Shown here one piece after another: positions 1-7,781 of a DNA stretch of 20,000 nucleotides. Numbering within the stretch: the first letter of the stretch is position 1; the number at the start of each line of letters is the position of its first letter. Source of the stretch: Glandiceps talaboti (taxonomy: Eukaryota; Hemichordata; Enteropneusta; Spengelidae); contig NW_027554301.1 in NCBI RefSeq assembly GCF_964340395.1, positions 1 through 20,000 on the forward strand, given 5' to 3'. Made by a program: the position numbers and the translations under genes. The notes beneath the pieces were generated by a model. That model was not told the origin of the DNA and ran no database searches. It was given only the letters and a program-made list of their open reading frames with translations.

Positions 1-1062
1 CCCTAACCCTAACCCTAACCCTAACCCTAACCCTAACCCTAACCCTAACCCTAACCCTAACCCTAACCCTAACCCTAACCCTAACCCTAACCCTAACCCT
101 AACCCTAACCCTAACCCTAACCCTAACCCTAACCCTAACCCTAACCCTAACCCTAACCCACCCTAACCCTAACCCTAACCCTAACCCTAACCCTAACCCT
201 AACCCTAACCCTAACCCTAACCCTAACCCTAACCCTAACCCTAACCCTAACCCTAACCCTAACCCTAACCCTAACCCTAACCCTAACCCTAACCCTAACC
301 CTAACCCTAACCCTAACCCTAACCCTAACCCTAACCCTAACCCTAACCCTAACCCTAACCCTAACCCTAACCCTAACCCTAACCCTAACCCTAACCCTAA
401 CCCTAACCCTAACCCTAACCCTAACCCTACCCTAACCCTAACCCTAACCCTAACCCTAACCCTAACCCTAACCCTAACCCTAACCCTAACCCTAACCCTA
501 ACCCTAACCCTAACCCTAACCCTAACCCTAACCCTAACCCTAACCCTAACCCTAACCCTAACCCTAACCCTAACCCTAACCCTAACCCTAACCCTAACCC
601 TAACCCTAACCCTAACCCTAACCCTAACCCTAACCCTAACCCTAACCCTAACCCTAACCCTAACCCTAACCCTAACCCTAACCCTAACCCTAACCCTAAC
701 CCTAACCCTAACCCTAACCCTAACCCTAACCCTAACCCTAACCCTAACCCTAACCCTAACCCTAACCCTAACCCTAACCCTAACCCTAACCCTAACCCTA
801 ACCCTAACCCTAACCCTAACCCTAACCCTAACCCTAACCCTAACCCTAACCCTAACCCTAACCCTAACCCTAACCCTAACCCTAACCCTAACCCTAACCC
901 TAACCCTAACCCTAACCCTAACCCTAACCCTAACCCTAACCCTAACCCTAACCCTAACCCTAACCCTAACCCCTAACCCTAACCCTAACCCTAACCCTAA
1001 CCCTAACCCTAACCCTAACCCTAACCCTAACCCTAACCCTAACCCTAACCCTAACCCTAACC
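1..1062. repeat. Terminal telomere, CCCTAA/TTAGGG array
   Basis: Uninterrupted CCCTAA repeats from the first base of the window. The G-rich strand TTAGGG runs 5'->3' toward the left, so the left edge is the physical chromosome end. Only three irregular repeats are seen: a shortened CCCA near 157-160, a five-base CCCTA near 425-429, and an extra C (CCCCTAA) near 970-976. The array stops abruptly at 1062 and joins unique unit sequence beginning TCGACACT. There is no gradual decay of the repeat, as expected of a recently added telomere. The true length may be truncated by the assembly. Confidence 0.98.
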
Positions 1063-1066
1063 TCGA
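1059..1066. other. Telomere-to-subtelomere junction (healing scar)
   Basis: The last telomeric bases, AACC (1059-1062), are also present at the same place in intact units (for example 5339-5342, within AGAAACCTCGACACT). The junction therefore carries a 4-nt identity between telomere and unit. On the G strand the retained end reads AGTGTCGAGGTT followed by AGGGTTAGGG, which is what telomerase would produce by priming on GGTT at a broken end. Confidence 0.8.
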
Positions 1067-1252
1067 CACTTTACACCCACGCGGCCTCAATCTTATCTAA
1101 AACTGGAAGTAGCCCAACACTCACGATTATACCTGTACACCACGCCCTCTACGCCGACGTTCACCCACTCCACTACTTTGTTTTTATCTCACTCCACACA
1201 TCCAAAAACTCTACACTTTATTACCTCCTGTATTTACCCTATTTCGCATTAA
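1063..1252 (+). pseudogene. 3' remnant of the MPKRTK ORF, cut by the telomere
   Basis: This corresponds to codon 61 onward of the 123-codon ORF found in the other units, ending at the same TAA (1250-1252). The promoter, the ATG and the charged N-terminal half are gone, replaced by telomere. The copy cannot be expressed as the intact ORF. Confidence 0.7.
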
Positions 1253-1369
1253 ATATATTTATTTCACACCACGCCCACCTTTCCCAAGCCACCCCACTCA
1301 ACCCCCAATGTCATTCCAAAACAAACCCCCAACACTACACCAATACTTCCCCTCCCCCCCACACACATT

Positions 1370-1379
1370 TATATATATA

Positions 1380-1430
<51 letters not shown>
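1370..1430. repeat. TA/CA compound microsatellite
   Basis: An alternating TA tract (1370-1400), broken once by an AA, is followed directly by a CA tract (1401-1430). TA runs can extrude as cruciforms or melt easily, and CA runs can adopt Z-DNA. The same 61-bp tract recurs at 3991-4051, 5650-5710, 8271-8331, 10892-10952, 13513-13573 and 16134-16194. In U7 it is 77 bp (18753-18829). Confidence 0.95.
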
Positions 1431-1433
<3 letters not shown>

Positions 1434-1591
1434 TTCTCACACTTCAGCACAACTACACAATATATCTAGCACACACCGGCATCAGTTTACAAAACCGTAA
1501 CTCGTTTCTTTTTCACCTAACCATCTTAGTTCGGTTTTTGCATCATCTGACGCTCACTATGTGTGAGTGTTAGTGATCCTGGGCCAAGACA

Positions 1592-1637
1592 CATAAATAT
1601 ACTACACACAATATTACGCATTCTATTTCCCGCCAAA
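1592..1637 (+). promoter_or_regulatory. Candidate promoter: TATA-like box plus E2F-like site
   Basis: CATAAATAT at 1592-1600 resembles a TATA box. TTTCCCGCCAAA at 1626-1637 fits the symmetric E2F consensus TTTSSCGSSAAA and sits 26 nt downstream of it, about where transcription would start. The MDQLAD ATG lies 255 nt beyond the site. The pair recurs as TATA/E2F at 5872/5906, 8493/8527, 11114/11148, 13735/13769, 16356/16390 and 18991/19025. It is absent from U1. The motif match is seen directly; promoter function is inferred. Confidence 0.4.
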
Positions 1638-1892
1638 TTATCTTATTTCTGCACACACAAAAACATTTCTGTCTAGGCCCCTACATTCTTGACATACAAA
1701 CTATTCAGCACTTACACTCTACATTTGCATACAAACATCTCGTCTCCCTACCCCTACAGGAGGTCTCCCTATCATCTTTTTTCCCCATTACAACCGGATC
1801 TATCTCTAAACACACGCCCATATTTACATCCCTCCAATCAACATCTGTTACTCCATAAACATATCTCTCGCATCATTTTCCTCCATTCGAGA

Positions 1893-2177
1893 ATGGACCA
1901 GCTTGCTGACAGTATCTCCTTGGACTGGCCTGAAATTGCAAACCTTGAAAAGTCAGAGAGGACAACACGCCACAACCAGAAGGATGAACAGAACTCACCT
2001 ACTATGAACCCCCACTACACCAACCCAACCTACCCACCTACAGCTCCGAATTTGGACAAGAAAACGACAAGGAACAACATTCAATCCAAAGTTAGTAACA
2101 CACACAATAGCTATACACACACTTCACTACCATATCGCACGCTCGTACAGTACACTTCACATTCCATTCTATCATAA
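1893..2177 (+). CDS. Hypothetical 94-aa ORF (MDQLAD), U0 copy
   Basis: No family recognised. I chose the ATG at 1893 because it has a strong Kozak context (A at -3, G at +4) and is the first in-frame ATG; the frame is open upstream, but only as low-complexity sequence. Residues 1-60 have a protein-like mix. An acidic/hydrophobic start (MDQLADSISLDWPEIANLEK) is followed by a charged, Asn/Pro-rich stretch. The last 30 residues become Thr/Ser/His-rich like the surrounding repeat. This is one of the few places where the G-poor plus strand regains G. It may be an exon: CCCCTACAG at 1751-1759 looks like an acceptor upstream, and GTTAGT after the AAA codon near residue 65 is a possible donor. No signal peptide or membrane segment is evident. 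It could also be a chance ORF. Confidence 0.35.
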   Translation: MDQLADSISLDWPEIANLEKSERTTRHNQKDEQNSPTMNPHYTNPTYPPTAPNLDKKTTRNNIQSKVSNTHNSYTHTSLPYRTLVQYTSHSILS

Positions 2178-2194
2178 ACACGTTCATTCATAAA

Positions 2195-2272
2195 ATGGCC
2201 ACGCATGCGCATTCTACATACACTTCCACTACAGTTCGTGTAACTGTGAATCTTCAGCATCTGAAAATGTGA
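2195..2272 (+). CDS. Possible 25-aa small ORF (MATHAH)
   Basis: A short ATG-to-TGA frame with a strong Kozak context (AAAATGGCC). It ends RVTVNLQHLKM. It overlaps the third coding-like pocket in a different frame. Copies occur at the same offset (1605) in U2-U7. There is no recognisable function. At this length a chance ORF is likely. Confidence 0.15.
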   Translation: MATHAHSTYTSTTVRVTVNLQHLKM

Positions 2273-2316
2273 GGAAGGGCCCTCTCCTCATCGATGATAA
2301 ACATGCTATGCCATAA
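2235..2316 (+). other. Third coding-like pocket, possible 3' exon
   Basis: After a pyrimidine-rich stretch ending in CACTACAG (acceptor-like, 2227-2234), one frame reads SCNCESSASENVRKGPLL and runs 26 codons to a TAA at 2314. The residue mix is unlike the Thr/His/Pro-rich translation of the flanks, and G content rises locally. It has no good ATG, so it would need splicing from an upstream exon. Joining it needs a phase-2 donor; the only phase-2 candidate I noticed, GTCAGA inside the MDQLAD ORF, is weak. Copies: 6515-6596, 9136-9217, 11757-11838, 14378-14459, 16999-17080, 19634-19715. Confidence 0.25.
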
Positions 2317-2470
2317 TTCTTTCTTGGTATATCTGTTCCCAGCCAGACACAGATGCGACACACTTTCCTTCACCCTTACACCCTTTCAAACGTGGCCATT
2401 ACACATTGCAAACTTTACCATCATCTCCACCATCACTCTCTCTACACCACACACCCCACCCCTCACCCCA

Positions 2471-3210
2471 CCCAACCCTACCCTAACCCTATCACTAACC
2501 CTAACCCTAACCCTAACCCTAACACTAACCTAACCCTAACCTTGACCCTAACCCTAACCCTAACCCCCCACCCTAACCCTAACGCTAACACTAACCCTAA
2601 CCCTTACCCCCACCCTAACCCTAACATACATACTGACACACAAAAGCACACACACACACATACATACATACATACATACATACATACATACATACATACA
2701 TACATACATACATACACGCACACATACATACATACATACATACATACATACATACATACATACATTCATTCCCTAACACTAACCCTATCACTAACCCTAA
2801 CCCTTACCCTAACCCTAACACTAACCTAACCCTAACCCTGACCCTAACCCTAACCCTAACCCCCCACCCTAACCCTAACGCTAACACTAACCCTAACCCT
2901 TACCCTCACCCTAACCCTAACATACATACTGACACACAAAAGCACACACACACACATACATACATACACACATACATACATACATACATACATACATACA
3001 TACATACATACATACATACATACATACATACATACATACATACATTCATTCCCTAACACTAACCATAACCCTAACCCTAACCCCCACCCTAACCCCAACA
3101 CACACACACACACACTGACACACAAAAAACGCACACATACATACATACATACATACATACATACATACATACATACATACATACATACATACATACTTAA
3201 ATACATACAT
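2471..3210. repeat. Composite telomere-like/CATA block, U0 (subunits A, B, C)
   Basis: Three successive subunits, each a degenerate CCCTAA tract followed by CA and CATA repeats. Tracts are A 2471-2625, B 2771-2921 and C 3051-3099; CATA stretches are 2626-2770, 2922-3050 and 3100-3210. A and B are near-identical direct repeats offset by 296 bp, sharing the variants CCCTATCA, CCCTAACG, CCCTTA and a CCCCCCA interruption. C is a shorter, more decayed version. B and C both begin after CATTCATT with CCCTAACACTAACC. All frames through it are low-complexity and not coding. Confidence 0.95.
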
Positions 3211-3423
3211 TTGTACAGTATATGCACACGCTCACTAACACCCACCTATACACATCAAAAACAAGGCGTGATTCTCATCCCTTTATTACCAACACAAGTC
3301 CTCGCTCCTTCCCGCCTTCCTACCTCTTTCCCTCCCATCTCCTCCCGTCATCCGGTCACATGCCCTTATGGTTTTCTAGAACACTCTTTCCCACCCCCCA
3401 CACAGTCACTTCCGCTCACCTCG

Positions 3424-3432
3424 CATAAATAT
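3424..3432 (+). promoter_or_regulatory. TATA-like box upstream of the MPKRTK ORF
   Basis: CATAAATAT lies 78 nt upstream of the MPKRTK ATG, a plausible distance for a TATA box, a start site near 3455 and a short leader. The same nine bases form the TATA-like box upstream of the MDQLAD ORF. Copies: 5083, 7704, 10325, 12946, 15567 and 18190. Function is inferred from position and motif only. Confidence 0.35.
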
Positions 3433-3501
3433 CCCCACAACAACCCTGCTTTCTACAGTTCTCGGTATACTCTACCCTGTACATGTACACATTCAACCAC
3501 T

Positions 3502-3873
3502 ATGCCTAAACGCACTAAACCTCCCCTAACCATGCAAGACTTCGACTCGATACCAGTTAAGAAGACCTTTTCCTCCCATCCACACCGCTCACCCGACCCA
3601 CCTGTGAAGGAAGAAGACCACAACGACTCCTACCCCATGAAGTACTCGCCTACAGCCGCAGCCAGCCCCCCTAACCAGAAACCTCGACACTTTACACCCA
3701 CGCGGCCTCAATCTTATCTAAAACTGGAAGTAGCCCAACACTCACGATTATACCTGTACACCACGCCCTCTACGCCGACGTTCACCCACTCCACTACTTT
3801 GTTTTTATCTCACTCCACACATCCAAAAACTCTACACTTTATTACCTCCTGTATTTACCCTATTTCGCATTAA
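3502..3873 (+). CDS. Hypothetical 123-aa ORF (MPKRTK), U1 copy
   Basis: No family recognised. The frame is open for 97 codons upstream but contains no ATG there; ATG 3502 is the first, has A at -3, and sits downstream of a TATA-like box. Residues 1-60 have a protein-like mix. The start is basic (MPKRTKPPLTMQDFDSIPVK), with KRTK fitting a minimal monopartite nuclear-localisation pattern. A charged VKEEDHND follows near residues 35-42, then a Pro/Ala/Ser stretch. From about residue 75 the translation becomes Thr/Ser/His-rich like noncoding flank, so a real coding exon may end earlier; GTAGCC near 3727 is a weak donor. ATTAAA (3869-3874) overlaps the stop and resembles a polyadenylation signal. 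A chance ORF is not excluded. Confidence 0.35.
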   Translation: MPKRTKPPLTMQDFDSIPVKKTFSSHPHRSPDPPVKEEDHNDSYPMKYSPTAAASPPNQKPRHFTPTRPQSYLKLEVAQHSRLYLYTTPSTPTFTHSTTLFLSHSTHPKTLHFITSCIYPISH

Positions 3874-4000
3874 ATATATTTATTTCACACCACGCCCACC
3901 TTTCCCAAGCCACCCCACTCAACCCCCAATGTCATTCCAAAACAAACCCCCAACACTACACCAATACTTCCCCTCCCCCCCACACACATTTATATATATA

Positions 4001-4054
<54 letters not shown>

Positions 4055-4136
4055 TTCTCACACTTCAGCACAACTACACAATATATCTAGCACACACCGG
4101 CATCAGTTTACAAAACCGTAACTCGTTTCTTTTTCA

Positions 4137-4436
4137 CCTAACCCTAACCCTAACCCTAACCCTAACCCTAACCCTAACCCTAACCCTAACCCTAACCCTA
4201 ACCCTAACCCTAACCCTAACCCTAACCCTAACCCTAACCCTAACCCTAACCCTAACCCTAACCCTAACCCTAACCCTAACCCTAACCCTAACCCTAACCC
4301 TAACCCTAACCCTAACCCTAACCCTAACCCTAACCCTAACCCTAACCCTAACCCTAACCCTAACCCTAACCCTAACCCTAACCCTAACCCTAACCCTAAC
4401 CCTAACCCTAACCCTAACCCTAACCCTAACCCTAAC
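4137..4436. repeat. Interstitial telomere, 50 perfect CCTAAC hexamers
   Basis: Exactly 300 bp of CCTAAC with no variant repeat, in the same orientation as the terminal telomere. The left edge shares CCTAACC (4137-4143) with the intact unit sequence CACCTAACCATC. The right edge passes into the degenerate tract CCTAACACTAACCCTATCAC of subunit B. Its perfection contrasts with the degenerate telomere-like tracts inside every unit and suggests recent telomerase-made or terminal origin. Confidence 0.97.
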
Positions 4437-4869
4437 ACTAACCCTATCACTAACCCTAACCCTTACCCTAACCCTAACACTAACCTAACCCTAACCCTGA
4501 CCCTAACCCTAACCCTAACCCCCCACCCTAACCCTAACGCTAACACTAACCCTAACCCTTACCCTCACCCTAACCCTAACATACATACTGACACACAAAA
4601 GCACACACACACACATACATACATACACACATACATACATACATACATACATACATACATACATACATACATACATACATACATACATACATACATACAT
4701 ACATTCATTCCCTAACACTAACCATAACCCTAACCCTAACCCCCACCCTAACCCCAACACACACACACACACACTGACACACAAAAAACGCACACATACA
4801 TACATACATACATACATACATACATACATACATACATACATACATACATACATACTTAAATACATACAT
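4437..4869. repeat. Composite telomere-like/CATA block, U1 (partial: most of B, and C)
   Basis: Resumes at the sixth base of tract B and continues identically through CATA-B, tract C and CATA-C to the unit end. Tract A and its CATA array are missing. Confidence 0.9.
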
Positions 4870-5160
4870 TTGTACAGTATATGCACACGCTCACTAACAC
4901 CCACCTATACACATCAAAAACAAGGCGTGATTCTCATCCCTTTATTACCAACACAAGTCCTCGCTCCTTCCCGCCTTCCTACCTCTTTCCCTCCCATCTC
5001 CTCCCGTCATCCGGTCACATGCCCTTATGGTTTTCTAGAACACTCTTTCCCACCCCCCACACAGTCACTTCCGCTCACCTCGCATAAATATCCCCACAAC
5101 AACCCTGCTTTCTACAGTTCTCGGTATACTCTACCCTGTACATGTACACATTCAACCACT

Positions 5161-5532
5161 ATGCCTAAACGCACTAAACCTCCCCTAACCATGCAAGACT
5201 TCGACTCGATACCAGTTAAGAAGACCTTTTCCTCCCATCCACACCGCTCACCCGACCCACCTGTGAAGGAAGAAGACCACAACGACTCCTACCCCATGAA
5301 GTACTCGCCTACAGCCGCAGCCAGCCCCCCTAACCAGAAACCTCGACACTTTACACCCACGCGGCCTCAATCTTATCTAAAACTGGAAGTAGCCCAACAC
5401 TCACGATTATACCTGTACACCACGCCCTCTACGCCGACGTTCACCCACTCCACTACTTTGTTTTTATCTCACTCCACACATCCAAAAACTCTACACTTTA
5501 TTACCTCCTGTATTTACCCTATTTCGCATTAA
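5161..5532 (+). CDS. Hypothetical 123-aa ORF (MPKRTK), U2 copy
   Basis: Translation identical to the U1 copy. The promoter-like box (5083-5091) and the downstream MDQLAD ORF (6173) are both present here, so a transcript spanning both ORFs is possible. The interval would include the microsatellite and a GTGAGT donor-like site near 5843. Confidence 0.35.
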   Translation: MPKRTKPPLTMQDFDSIPVKKTFSSHPHRSPDPPVKEEDHNDSYPMKYSPTAAASPPNQKPRHFTPTRPQSYLKLEVAQHSRLYLYTTPSTPTFTHSTTLFLSHSTHPKTLHFITSCIYPISH

Positions 5533-5659
5533 ATATATTTATTTCACACCACGCCCACCTTTCCCAAGCCACCCCACTCAACCCCCAATGTCATTCCAAA
5601 ACAAACCCCCAACACTACACCAATACTTCCCCTCCCCCCCACACACATTTATATATATA

Positions 5660-5713
<54 letters not shown>

Positions 5714-6172
5714 TTCTCACACTTCAGCACAACTACACAATATATCTAGCACACACCGGCATCAGTTTACAAAACCGTAACTCGTTTCTTTTTCACCTAA
5801 CCATCTTAGTTCGGTTTTTGCATCATCTGACGCTCACTATGTGTGAGTGTTAGTGATCCTGGGCCAAGACACATAAATATACTACACACAATATTACGCA
5901 TTCTATTTCCCGCCAAATTATCTTATTTCTGCACACACAAAAACATTTCTGTCTAGGCCCCTACATTCTTGACATACAAACTATTCAGCACTTACACTCT
6001 ACATTTGCATACAAACATCTCGTCTCCCTACCCCTACAGGAGGTCTCCCTATCATCTTTTTTCCCCATTACAACCGGATCTATCTCTAAACACACGCCCA
6101 TATTTACATCCCTCCAATCAACATCTGTTACTCCATAAACATATCTCTCGCATCATTTTCCTCCATTCGAGA

Positions 6173-6457
6173 ATGGACCAGCTTGCTGACAGTATCTCCT
6201 TGGACTGGCCTGAAATTGCAAACCTTGAAAAGTCAGAGAGGACAACACGCCACAACCAGAAGGATGAACAGAACTCACCTACTATGAACCCCCACTACAC
6301 CAACCCAACCTACCCACCTACAGCTCCGAATTTGGACAAGAAAACGACAAGGAACAACATTCAATCCAAAGTTAGTAACACACACAATAGCTATACACAC
6401 ACTTCACTACCATATCGCACGCTCGTACAGTACACTTCACATTCCATTCTATCATAA
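6173..6457 (+). CDS. Hypothetical 94-aa ORF (MDQLAD), U2 copy
   Basis: Translation identical to the U0 copy, preceded by the TATA-like box at 5872 and the E2F-like site at 5906. Confidence 0.35.
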   Translation: MDQLADSISLDWPEIANLEKSERTTRHNQKDEQNSPTMNPHYTNPTYPPTAPNLDKKTTRNNIQSKVSNTHNSYTHTSLPYRTLVQYTSHSILS

Positions 6458-6750
6458 ACACGTTCATTCATAAAATGGCCACGCATGCGCATTCTACATA
6501 CACTTCCACTACAGTTCGTGTAACTGTGAATCTTCAGCATCTGAAAATGTGAGGAAGGGCCCTCTCCTCATCGATGATAAACATGCTATGCCATAATTCT
6601 TTCTTGGTATATCTGTTCCCAGCCAGACACAGATGCGACACACTTTCCTTCACCCTTACACCCTTTCAAACGTGGCCATTACACATTGCAAACTTTACCA
6701 TCATCTCCACCATCACTCTCTCTACACCACACACCCCACCCCTCACCCCA

Positions 6751-7490
6751 CCCAACCCTACCCTAACCCTATCACTAACCCTAACCCTAACCCTAACCCT
6801 AACACTAACCTAACCCTAACCTTGACCCTAACCCTAACCCTAACCCCCCACCCTAACCCTAACGCTAACACTAACCCTAACCCTTACCCCCACCCTAACC
6901 CTAACATACATACTGACACACAAAAGCACACACACACACATACATACATACATACATACATACATACATACATACATACATACATACATACATACACGCA
7001 CACATACATACATACATACATACATACATACATACATACATACATTCATTCCCTAACACTAACCCTATCACTAACCCTAACCCTTACCCTAACCCTAACA
7101 CTAACCTAACCCTAACCCTGACCCTAACCCTAACCCTAACCCCCCACCCTAACCCTAACGCTAACACTAACCCTAACCCTTACCCTCACCCTAACCCTAA
7201 CATACATACTGACACACAAAAGCACACACACACACATACATACATACACACATACATACATACATACATACATACATACATACATACATACATACATACA
7301 TACATACATACATACATACATACATTCATTCCCTAACACTAACCATAACCCTAACCCTAACCCCCACCCTAACCCCAACACACACACACACACACTGACA
7401 CACAAAAAACGCACACATACATACATACATACATACATACATACATACATACATACATACATACATACATACATACTTAAATACATACAT
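6751..7490. repeat. Composite telomere-like/CATA block, U2
   Basis: Same A-B-C arrangement as in U0: tract A 6751-6905, B 7051-7201, C 7331-7379, each followed by CATA repeats. Confidence 0.95.
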
Positions 7491-7781
7491 TTGTACAGTA
7501 TATGCACACGCTCACTAACACCCACCTATACACATCAAAAACAAGGCGTGATTCTCATCCCTTTATTACCAACACAAGTCCTCGCTCCTTCCCGCCTTCC
7601 TACCTCTTTCCCTCCCATCTCCTCCCGTCATCCGGTCACATGCCCTTATGGTTTTCTAGAACACTCTTTCCCACCCCCCACACAGTCACTTCCGCTCACC
7701 TCGCATAAATATCCCCACAACAACCCTGCTTTCTACAGTTCTCGGTATACTCTACCCTGTACATGTACACATTCAACCACT

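Larger units (their letters stand above)
1063..3210. repeat. Subtelomeric unit U0, 5'-truncated copy (2,148 of 2,621 bp)
   Basis: Matches the repeat unit from offset 473 to its end; 473 + 2,148 gives exactly the full 2,621-bp length. It lacks the promoter and first 60 codons of the MPKRTK ORF. It keeps the TA/CA microsatellite, the E2F-like/TATA region, the MDQLAD ORF and the complete telomere-like/CATA block. The stretch 1253-1590 holds no gene-like sequence apart from the microsatellite. The stretch 2317-2470 is CT/CA-rich, and its only ORFs run into the repeats. Confidence 0.95.
3211..4869. repeat. Subtelomeric unit U1, interrupted by an interstitial telomere (1,659 bp)
   Basis: Offsets 0-932 are present up to CCTAACC at 4137-4143. 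The next 1,249 bp of the unit (equivalent to 1523-2771 in U0) are missing, replaced by pure telomere repeat. The unit then resumes inside telomere-like tract B and runs to its end. The copy keeps the MPKRTK ORF. It lacks the E2F/TATA region, the MDQLAD ORF, the third coding-like pocket and tract A with its CATA array. Confidence 0.95.
4870..7490. repeat. Subtelomeric unit U2, full length 2,621 bp
   Basis: The first complete copy from the telomere side. It starts TTGTACAGTATATGC, immediately after the CATA array of U1. The leader 4870-5160 is CT-rich, with a TATA-like box at 5083. The stretch 5533-5870 holds only the microsatellite and no gene-like sequence. The stretch 6597-6750 is CA/CT-rich filler before the telomere-like block. 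Confidence 0.97.

Noticed and set aside
1531-1560. TTCGGTTTTTGC considered as part of a tRNA or Pol III gene
   Set aside because: There is no A box, no complete B box and no cloverleaf.
2191-2212. AAAATGGCC and CATGCGCA, resembling YY1 and half NRF1 sites
   Set aside because: Short partial matches to animal factor motifs, with no evidence that the organism is an animal.
2294-2533. 79-aa ATG ORF (MINMLC)
   Set aside because: It overlaps the third coding-like pocket out of frame and ends in translated telomere repeats. Its length changes with repeat number (77 aa in U7).
2353-3245. Frames on both strands through the composite block giving Thr-Leu, Thr-Tyr-Ile-His or Val-Cys-Met-Tyr repeats
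   Set aside because: These are simple-sequence translations of CCCTAA and CATA arrays, with no start context or nonrepetitive domain.
3374-3390. TTCTAGAA followed by a TTC, resembling a heat-shock element
   Set aside because: The third half-site is 6 nt away, which fits neither the regular nor the usual gapped spacing. An 8-bp palindrome alone is weak.
3222-3428. 68-aa ATG ORF (MHTLTN) ahead of the TATA-like box
   Set aside because: Thr/Ser/Pro/His-rich, with no coding-like composition. The same frame exists only because the leader lacks G and hence TAG/TGA stops.
3211-3501. Upstream extension of the MPKRTK frame by 97 codons
   Set aside because: It starts at TTG, contains no ATG and has the low-complexity mix of the CT-rich leader. 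The TATA-like box would lie inside it.
4103-4450. Minus-strand frame translating as a long Leu-Gly repeat across the interstitial telomere
   Set aside because: It is the direct translation of TTAGGG repeats, which are open in several frames by composition.
4870-7490. Telomeric retrotransposon or Y'-type helicase element
   Set aside because: No frame shows reverse-transcriptase, endonuclease or helicase motifs, and the unit is too short and stop-rich for one.
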